Assembly (NCBI GenBank): GCA_937922775.1 | Contig: CALAKE010000776.1 | Coordinates: 1-10,820, forward strand | Origin: an uncultured bacterium | Lineage (GTDB): Bacteria; Acidobacteriota; UBA890 | DNA: 10,820 bases | Direction of reading: 5' to 3' | Shown: one piece after another, positions 6,345 through 10,820 of the stretch | How the letters are laid out: each line of letters begins with the position of its first letter | How positions within the stretch are numbered: position 1 is the first letter of the stretch | Position numbers and translations under genes: made by a program | Notes under the pieces: model-generated | The model's input: the letters and a program-made list of their open reading frames with translations, nothing else | Databases searched by the model: none | What the model was told of the DNA's origin: nothing

Positions 6345-8489
6345 ATGATCGGCGAAACTGTTTCACACTACGAGATTCTCGAGAAGCTCGGTGAGGGCGG
6401 CGGCGGGGTCGTATACAAGGCACGCGACACCAAGCTCAATCGCGTCGTGGCGTTGAAATTCCTGCGCCCTCAGCTTCTCGGCAGCAAGGATGATAAGGAC
6501 TTCCTCGTCCGAGAGGCGCAGGCAGCGGCGGCTCTCGATCATCCCAACATTTGTACGATCTACGAGATCGATGAAACCGACGGGCAGATTTTCATCTCAA
6601 TGGCCTTCATCGAAGGCGTCAGCCTGAAGAAGAGGATCCAGTCTGAGCCATTCGACCTCGAGGAGGCGACTCACATCGCCATTCAAGTTGCTGAGGGCCT
6701 CGAGGAGGCGCACAGGAAGGGAATTGTCCACCGCGACATCAAAAGCGCCAACATCATGGTTACCGACAAGGGCCTGACGAAGATCACCGACTTCGGGCTG
6801 GCCCTGCTGGCGGAAGACGCCGAGGTAACCAGTACCGAGAAGATCATCGGTACCCCGTCGTATATGTCGCCCGAGCAGGCGCGCGGAGACTCTGTGGACC
6901 AGAGAGCCGATGTCTGGGCCTGGGGAGTTGTCTTCTACGAGATGCTCGCGGGCATGCTGCCCTTCCGGGGCGAGCGTCCGGCGGCGCTGATCTACTCGAT
7001 TCTGAACGATGAGCCAACCTCTCTGTCGCAGGTCAACGCCAAAGTACCGGTCGAGCTCGAATGGGTTGTCAACCAAGCGCTGGCGAAGCCGGTTGAGGAC
7101 CGTTATCAGGACTTCGCGGAGGTGCTCGCCCTACTGCAGTCGCCCTCCTCGGGCTTGGAATTCGACTCGGCTACCCGCAGATTGTTCATTACCCCTCCAC
7201 AGCCATCTATCGCCGTGCTCGCCTTTGAGGACATGAGCCCGGGCAAGGACCAGGAGTACTTCTGCGACGGCATCGCCGAAGAGGTCATCAACAACTTGGC
7301 GCATGTGGGGGGATTGCGTGTCGCCTCCCGCACATCATCCTTCTCGTATAAGGGGCGGCGCGAGGACATTCGCGAGATCGGCAGGAAGCTCGGCGTTCGG
7401 ACTGTGTTGGAGGGCAGCGTACGTAAGGCGGACAACAAGTTGCGCATCAACACCCAGCTCATCAATGTCGCCGACGGCTGTCATCTGTGGTCTGAGCAGT
7501 ATGACCGAGAGCTCGAGGATGTCTTCGCGATTCAGGAAGAGATCGCCAGTCGCATTGCGCAGACGCTGAAGGTAGAGCTCACCGAAGAAGAGAGGCAGGT
7601 CCTCGAGAAGGCGCCAACCCAAAGCATCGCGGCATACGAGCTTTATCTGCGTGGGCGGCAGTACTTCTACCGGTCGAAGCGCGACAGTATCGACTACGCG
7701 TTGGGGATGTTCGCGCGCGCGATCGAGGAGGACCCGGAGTATGCCCTCGCGTACGCCGGCATTGCGGATTGTCGCTCCTTCCTCTGCATGTACTTCGGGG
7801 GTGGTCAGAGCGATCTGGAGGAGGCCAACGAAGCCAGCAGCAAGGCCCTCGAGCTCGACCCGGATCTGGCTGAGGCACATGCAGCTCGCGGCCTGGCCGA
7901 ATCACTGAGCAAGTCGTACGAAGAGGCAGAGAAGGAGTTCGAGGCTGCGATCAAGCTCAATCCGAACCTCTACGAGGCGCACTACTTCTACGCGCGTACT
8001 TGTTTCGTGCAAGGGAAGCACGAGGAAGCAACGCGTCACTACCGAGCGGCTCATCGTGTGAATCCCGACGAATACCAAGCCGCCTCGTTGTTGGGCTTCA
8101 CCTACAAGACGATGGGGGAAGCGGAGAAGATGGAGCGTGCCTATCGGCGCTCCCTGACCAAAATCGAACGGCACCTCGAGCTCAACCCCGACGATGTCCG
8201 CGCCACCTACCTCGGTGCGGAGGCACTGCTCAAGCTGAACGAGCGTGAGAAGGCCATGGAGTGGGTGAAGCGAGTTCTCGCAAAAGAGCGCGACGACCCC
8301 TACACGCTCTACGGAATATCCTGCATCTACGCACAGATCGGCGAAATCGAGGAAGGTATGTACTACCTCGAGCGCGCCGTGCAGATGGGCTTCCACCACA
8401 AGGAATGGATGCAGCACGACAGCGATCTGGACTCGCTGCGTGAGCACGCACGCTATCCGGCCCTGGTGAAACGGCTCGAGGAACGCTAG
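6345..8489 (+). CDS. Ser/Thr protein kinase with TolB-like domain and TPR repeats
   Basis: This is a 714-residue soluble protein. The kinase domain (about 9-270) has all the key motifs: glycine loop GEGGGGVVYKARD, ALK Lys38, Glu57, HRDIKSAN (Asp131, Asn136), DFG (149-151) and SPE (175-177). It should phosphorylate Ser/Thr. From Pro287 to about 415 comes a TolB-amino-terminal-like domain (PSIAVLAFEDMSPG, CDGIAEEVINNLA, GVRTVLEGSVRK, QLINVADGCHLWSEQYDRELEDVFAIQEEIA), as seen in CadC-like regulators and adenylate cyclases. Residues about 425-710 are TPR helices, for example ALELDPDLAEAHAARGLAES, implying protein partners. No membrane segment is seen, unlike PknB-type receptors. I chose ATG 6345 because MIGETVSHYEILEKLGEGG is the usual family start and GGATGA lies seven bases upstream; an in-frame GTG at 6285 would add 20 unconvincing residues. 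Targets are unknown. Confidence 0.93.
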   Translation: MIGETVSHYEILEKLGEGGGGVVYKARDTKLNRVVALKFLRPQLLGSKDDKDFLVREAQAAAALDHPNICTIYEIDETDGQIFISMAFIEGVSLKKRIQSEPFDLEEATHIAIQVAEGLEEAHRKGIVHRDIKSANIMVTDKGLTKITDFGLALLAEDAEVTSTEKIIGTPSYMSPEQARGDSVDQRADVWAWGVVFYEMLAGMLPFRGERPAALIYSILNDEPTSLSQVNAKVPVELEWVVNQALAKPVEDRYQDFAEVLALLQSPSSGLEFDSATRRLFITPPQPSIAVLAFEDMSPGKDQEYFCDGIAEEVINNLAHVGGLRVASRTSSFSYKGRREDIREIGRKLGVRTVLEGSVRKADNKLRINTQLINVADGCHLWSEQYDRELEDVFAIQEEIASRIAQTLKVELTEEERQVLEKAPTQSIAAYELYLRGRQYFYRSKRDSIDYALGMFARAIEEDPEYALAYAGIADCRSFLCMYFGGGQSDLEEANEASSKALELDPDLAEAHAARGLAESLSKSYEEAEKEFEAAIKLNPNLYEAHYFYARTCFVQGKHEEATRHYRAAHRVNPDEYQAASLLGFTYKTMGEAEKMERAYRRSLTKIERHLELNPDDVRATYLGAEALLKLNEREKAMEWVKRVLAKERDDPYTLYGISCIYAQIGEIEEGMYYLERAVQMGFHHKEWMQHDSDLDSLREHARYPALVKRLEER

Positions 8490-8888
8490 GTCGCGCTCGT
8501 CAACAGATCGTGGAACACACGACCTGAGTGCCTCACCGAGTCCCGCCACCCTCGACTTTTGCTCCCGACCGATCGTCCAAAGGGTAGACATCCCTCAATG
8601 CTGCGGGAACGGCGGCAGCGCTGGTACGGATTTCGTTGACCAGGGACTGGGTACAGGATCCCATGGCAGGACAACGCAGCCGTGCTGGCCTGCCTCCGCG
8701 CCCGCCTTCGCCTTCTCCTGCATTCTTGGCCATCTGCCAGGACTCCACCGCCAAGAAGTGAGAAATGCAGGCCAGCTTACCCACACCGGCTCGCGCCCAT
8801 GAGTGGAAAGCGGCTACACTAGGCGGCCCGCAGGCAACCCGATTCCAACCGAAACTATTTCAAATACAGAAGACGGGTGAAGAAGTCG
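8490..8888. other. 399-bp gene-free stretch with nested inverted repeats
   Basis: No convincing gene lies here. Minus-strand frames between about 8486 and 8786 lack a recognisable domain or ribosome site. The centre holds several inverted repeats. GCTGGCCTGC (8684-8693) is matched by GCAGGCCAGC (8767-8776). CCTGCATTCTTGGC (8717-8730) is matched by GCCAAGAA (8750-8757) and TGCAGG (8766-8771). GGCAGG (8665-8670) is matched by CCTGCC (8689-8694). The promoter of the downstream bolA-grxD pair must lie in the right part, but I cannot place it. Confidence 0.5.
8717..8771. repeat. Bipartite inverted repeat (stem of 8 plus 6 bp)
   Basis: TTCTTGGC (8723-8730) pairs perfectly with GCCAAGAA (8750-8757) around a 19-base loop. 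Directly outside, CCTGCA (8717-8722) pairs with TGCAGG (8766-8771), with an eight-base bulge on the right side only. The combined 14 pairs suggest a folded RNA or a remnant of a small repeat element. The right arm TGCAGG overlaps a second inverted repeat (8684-8693 with 8767-8776), so alternative folds are possible. Confidence 0.45.
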
Positions 8889-9119
8889 ATGGATCCGGAA
8901 CAACTGAAGTCGCTCATTGAAGCTCGTATACCCGACGCCCAAGTCATGGTACGTGACCTCCGCGGCACGGGCGACCACTTTCGAGTCGAGGTGACGTCAC
9001 CCTCATTCGAGGGGATGAGCCTCATCAAGCAACACCAGCTGGTATACGCGGCGGTTGGGGAAGAACTGACTAACGCCGTGCACGCGCTGTCCATTCATAC
9101 CGCAACGCCCCAGGAGTAG
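8889..9119 (+). CDS. BolA/IbaG family protein
   Basis: This 76-residue protein has the BolA fold signature: an N-terminal helix (MDPEQLKSLIEARIPDAQV), the DLRGTGDHFRVEVTSPSFEGMSLIKQH core, and VHALSIHT near the end with the invariant His65. His65 is the residue expected to join in [2Fe-2S] cluster binding with a monothiol glutaredoxin. BolA proteins of this small size act in iron-sulfur cluster trafficking, iron sensing or stress response. The downstream neighbour, three bases away, is the matching CGFS glutaredoxin, which strongly supports a joint role. I chose ATG 8889 because MDPEQ is a common start in this family. A GTG at 8877 would add MKKS and cannot be excluded. The C-terminus is short, ending right after ATPQE. 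BolA proper versus IbaG cannot be decided, so no symbol is given. Confidence 0.9.
   Translation: MDPEQLKSLIEARIPDAQVMVRDLRGTGDHFRVEVTSPSFEGMSLIKQHQLVYAAVGEELTNAVHALSIHTATPQE
9112..9116 (+). promoter_or_regulatory. Ribosome binding site for grxD
   Basis: AGGAG lies inside the last codons of the bolA-family gene. It is six bases before ATG 9123 and nine before the tandem ATG 9126. Its position within the upstream gene supports a two-gene operon. Confidence 0.7.
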
Positions 9120-9122
9120 TCG

Positions 9123-9461
9123 ATGATGTCGCAAGCGCTCAAGCAGGAAATCGAACAGGAAATCGCCGGCAGCCCGGTGCACCTCTACATCAAGGGAACA
9201 CCCGAGATACCGCAGTGTGGATTTTCAAAGGCCGTCTGCGAGGCCTTCATGTTTCTCGACGTACCCTTCACGACGACCAACGTGCTCCTCGACCTCGACA
9301 ACTATCGCAGCGCGCTGCACGAGGTTTCGCAGTGGCCCACGATTCCTCAAGTGTTCGTTGGCGGTGAGTTCATCGGCGGATGCGACATCGTTCTCGAGAT
9401 GATGCGCAGCGGGGACCTGCAGAAGATGGTGGAAGGGATCGCCGGCAGCGCAGTTCAATAG
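9123..9461 (+). CDS. grxD: Grx4-type monothiol glutaredoxin
   Basis: This 112-residue protein is a single-domain CGFS monothiol glutaredoxin. The motif KGTPEIPQCGFS places the active cysteine at 32 with the conserved Lys24. The glutathione-binding parts WPTIPQVFVGGEFIGGCDI (71-89) include the cis-proline Pro75 and the Cys87-Asp88 pair. Proteins of this class bind a [2Fe-2S] cluster between two subunits with glutathione, or form a mixed complex with BolA proteins, and hand clusters to acceptor proteins in the cytosol. The gene follows a bolA-family gene with three bases between them, so the two products very likely form that heterocomplex. Two ATG codons stand in tandem (9123 and 9126); either may be used. 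There are no missing residues and the length is normal. No strong terminator is visible downstream. Confidence 0.95.
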   Translation: MMSQALKQEIEQEIAGSPVHLYIKGTPEIPQCGFSKAVCEAFMFLDVPFTTTNVLLDLDNYRSALHEVSQWPTIPQVFVGGEFIGGCDIVLEMMRSGDLQKMVEGIAGSAVQ

Positions 9462-9624
9462 ACTGCCAGCCCGGGAAGCGAACTGTGCGCCACGCGGGAA
9501 CGAGTCCGTTCGCTCCCTCCCGCCTGGAGCGCCATGTACCTGGGAACCCTAGTTTCTCCGCCTCAATCGCCATAGGCTAGAGGTTGAAGGCGTTGCGGAG
9601 TCCTGGTTAAGACTCTTGGGGACC

Positions 9625-9630
9625 AGGGGG
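9625..9630 (+). promoter_or_regulatory. Ribosome binding site that fixes the receiver start
   Basis: AGGGGG stands nine bases before ATG 9640 and supports that start over the in-frame TTG at 9616, which lies upstream of this site, and over GTG 9634, which is only three bases away. Confidence 0.5.
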
Positions 9631-9639
9631 CCTGTGCGC

Positions 9640-10005
9640 ATGCGTGTTCTCGTTGTTGATGACGAGCCGCTGGTTTGTGACCTTCTCGGAGAGTTTCTGG
9701 CTCGGCGCGGGCACGACGTCAGCACCGCAGCCGATGGGGAAGAAGCCCTGCTAGCACTCCAGGCTGAGGCATCTGACCTCATGTTTCTGGACCTCTACAT
9801 GCCGAGGCTCGACGGCCTTGGTGTGCTCAGAGGGATTCGAGAACAGGGACTGCCAGTCGGAACCATTTGGACGATGACCGGCATGGGGGATCACGCTACC
9901 GCCAAGGAGAGCCTGGAGCTCGGGGCGGCGGATTTTCTCTCAAAGCCCGTGGATTTGAAGCATCTCGACTGGCGATTAGATCTCGAGACTCGACGCAGAA
10001 TCTAG
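9640..10005 (+). CDS. Stand-alone CheY-like response regulator receiver
   Basis: This 121-residue protein consists only of a receiver domain. The acidic pair Asp7-Asp8 begins the fold (MRVLVVDDEP), Asp51 in FLDLYMPRLDG is the phosphoacceptor, Thr80 in TMTGMGD is the switch residue, and Lys102 in FLSKPVD is the conserved lysine. All essential residues are present, so it should be phosphorylated by a histidine kinase. No output domain follows; the chain ends in a charged tail (LDLETRRRI). It may act by protein contact, as CheY or Spo0F do. No partner kinase lies in the window. The Ser/Thr kinase upstream is a different chemistry and I infer no link. ATG 9640 was chosen because the beta-1 strand begins there and AGGGGG lies nine bases upstream. 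Confidence 0.93.
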   Translation: MRVLVVDDEPLVCDLLGEFLARRGHDVSTAADGEEALLALQAEASDLMFLDLYMPRLDGLGVLRGIREQGLPVGTIWTMTGMGDHATAKESLELGAADFLSKPVDLKHLDWRLDLETRRRI

Positions 10006-10030
10006 AGATCTCCGAGTCGAGCTCTCCTCC

Positions 10031-10057
10031 GCAAGGCGGTGCACGCCATCGCCTTGC
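10031..10057. terminator. Hairpin between receiver gene and membrane protein gene
   Basis: GCAAGGCG (10031-10038) and CGCCTTGC (10050-10057) form a perfect eight-base-pair stem around an 11-base loop, 25 bases past the receiver stop. No T-run follows, so a Rho-independent terminator is not certain. An alternative pairing, GGTGCA (10038-10043) with TGCACC (10055-10060), is also possible. Confidence 0.4.
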
Positions 10058-10094
10058 ACCCCCGAGACCGCACCGGACCTCTGCCTGGTCGGCG

Positions 10095-10103
10095 TGATAG
10101 ACT
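10095..10103 (+). promoter_or_regulatory. Possible extended -10 element before the YihY-like gene
   Basis: TGATAGACT fits the extended -10 pattern TGnTAnnnT, about 50 bases before ATG 10153. No -35 box is seen at the expected distance. Weak. Confidence 0.2.
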
Positions 10104-10152
10104 GCGGCGCCGTCGGACCTTGTGGGCCCTGACAGACCACGATTATCTGAGT

Positions 10153-10820
10153 ATGAAAGAGACCACTCGAGACTCGGCTCCGAAAAGGGAGAAGGCTTTC
10201 CAGGATCTCGACGACGATCGGCAATCGGTTTCCGGCAAGGCCCTGTGGGGCAACCTGGTCGGAAAGCTGAGGTGGCCTACCTGGACTGGCTTGGCAGCGA
10301 CATGGACACCGGTGCCGCGGGCACTCCTGGGGGCTGCCAGCAAGTTCAGCAGTGACGGCTGTTTCAATCACGCCGCCGCGATATCGTACTTTGCGCTCCT
10401 GTCAGTGGCGCCGTTCCTCAGCCTTCTGGCATCGGCTCTGGGGTACCTACTCGGCTCCTCTGAAGAGGGGATCGAGGCGGCGATGGAGCGTTTCCACACG
10501 CTAGTCCCCGAACTGGGCCCGCAAGTAACCGCAGTGGCAGGAACCGTCATAGCGCATAGCCGCTCTATCGGGCTGGCGTCATTGGCTGTAACGCTGTGGG
10601 TCGCCAGCTTCGTATTCATATCGATTCAGATCGCCGTTGGGCAGATATTCAGGCAGACGCCGGCCCATCGCAGTTGGCGCCGTATCGCTCTGAGCACGCT
10701 CTGGGAGACAGCCAAGCCGTTCCTGCTGTTTCTTGTCTCGACTACTCTTCTGATTCTGGCCTTCGCAGCCAAGAACATCGTCACGGTAGTGAGGTCCACA
10801 GCGCCCGAAAGAGCTCGCGC
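10153..10820 (+). CDS. YihY/BrkB-family membrane protein, 3' end cut off by window edge
   Basis: The frame from ATG 10153 stays open for 222 codons to the window edge. Residues 1-60 are charged then Trp-rich (Trp 32, 41, 44, 51) and probably cytosolic. Then comes the family's entry motif: a Phe-rich segment followed by HAAAISYFALLSVAPFLSLLASALGYLLG (about 73-101), the first membrane helix. A soluble stretch with FHTLVPELGPQV follows, then helices around LASLAVTLWVASFVFISIQIAVGQIF and PFLLFLVSTTLLILAFAA. This matches the YihY/virulence factor BrkB family, once called ribonuclease BN by mistake. These are polytopic inner-membrane proteins of uncertain role. About half of the expected helices lie outside the window. 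The ribosome site before ATG 10153 is weak, and the frame stays open upstream to a TTG at 10120, so the start is provisional. Confidence 0.85.
   Translation, partial: MKETTRDSAPKREKAFQDLDDDRQSVSGKALWGNLVGKLRWPTWTGLAATWTPVPRALLGAASKFSSDGCFNHAAAISYFALLSVAPFLSLLASALGYLLGSSEEGIEAAMERFHTLVPELGPQVTAVAGTVIAHSRSIGLASLAVTLWVASFVFISIQIAVGQIFRQTPAHRSWRRIALSTLWETAKPFLLFLVSTTLLILAFAAKNIVTVVRSTAPERAR

Noticed and set aside
7902..8591. Minus-strand open frame of 229 codons opposite the TPR region
   Set aside because: It is antisense to the clear TPR repeats of the kinase and has no motif of its own.
8533..8784. Minus-strand frame of 83 codons in the gap before bolA, considered as a small gene or a remnant
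   Set aside because: No family was recognised, overlapping frames are equally open, and the stretch is better described by its inverted repeats. It remains an outside possibility.
9494..9523. Possible terminator hairpin after grxD (GAACG/CGTTC around AGTC, with GC-rich flanks)
   Set aside because: The stem is only five pairs, the flanks do not extend it cleanly, and no T-run follows.

Overview
The window is about 10.8 kb of GC-rich bacterial chromosome with eight protein genes. No RNA gene, insertion sequence or CRISPR array could be supported. A PD40-propeller/amidohydrolase fusion, a DUF1684 lipoprotein and a Ser/Thr kinase joined to a TolB-like domain and TPRs are typical of Gemmatimonadota, Acidobacteriota and related uncultured lineages. 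This assignment comes from gene content only and is tentative.

Left part (1-6216): two exported amidohydrolases are transcribed divergently from a 336-bp gap. The minus-strand unit encodes a 1095-residue secreted protein with about twelve PD40 strands and a C-terminal amidohydrolase. Its stop codon directly abuts the start of a DUF1684 lipoprotein gene, which runs off the left edge. The plus-strand gene encodes a YtcJ-type amidohydrolase with a lipoprotein signal. Together they look like an envelope or periplasmic hydrolytic module whose substrates cannot be told from sequence.

Middle part (6217-8888): a cytosolic-looking Ser/Thr kinase with a TolB-like domain and a TPR tail follows on the plus strand. 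After it lies a 399-bp gene-free stretch with several nested inverted repeats and no convincing gene.

Right part (8889-10820): a compact bolA-family/grxD pair (3-bp gap) probably handles [2Fe-2S] cluster trafficking or sensing. It is followed by a stand-alone CheY-like receiver and, beyond a short hairpin-containing gap, a YihY/BrkB-family membrane protein that runs off the right edge.

I see no clear new defence or mobile system. The most interesting points are the stop/start-coupled amidohydrolase-DUF1684 pair with its divergent partner, the Shine-Dalgarno of the YtcJ-like gene buried in a palindrome, and the structured gap before bolA.
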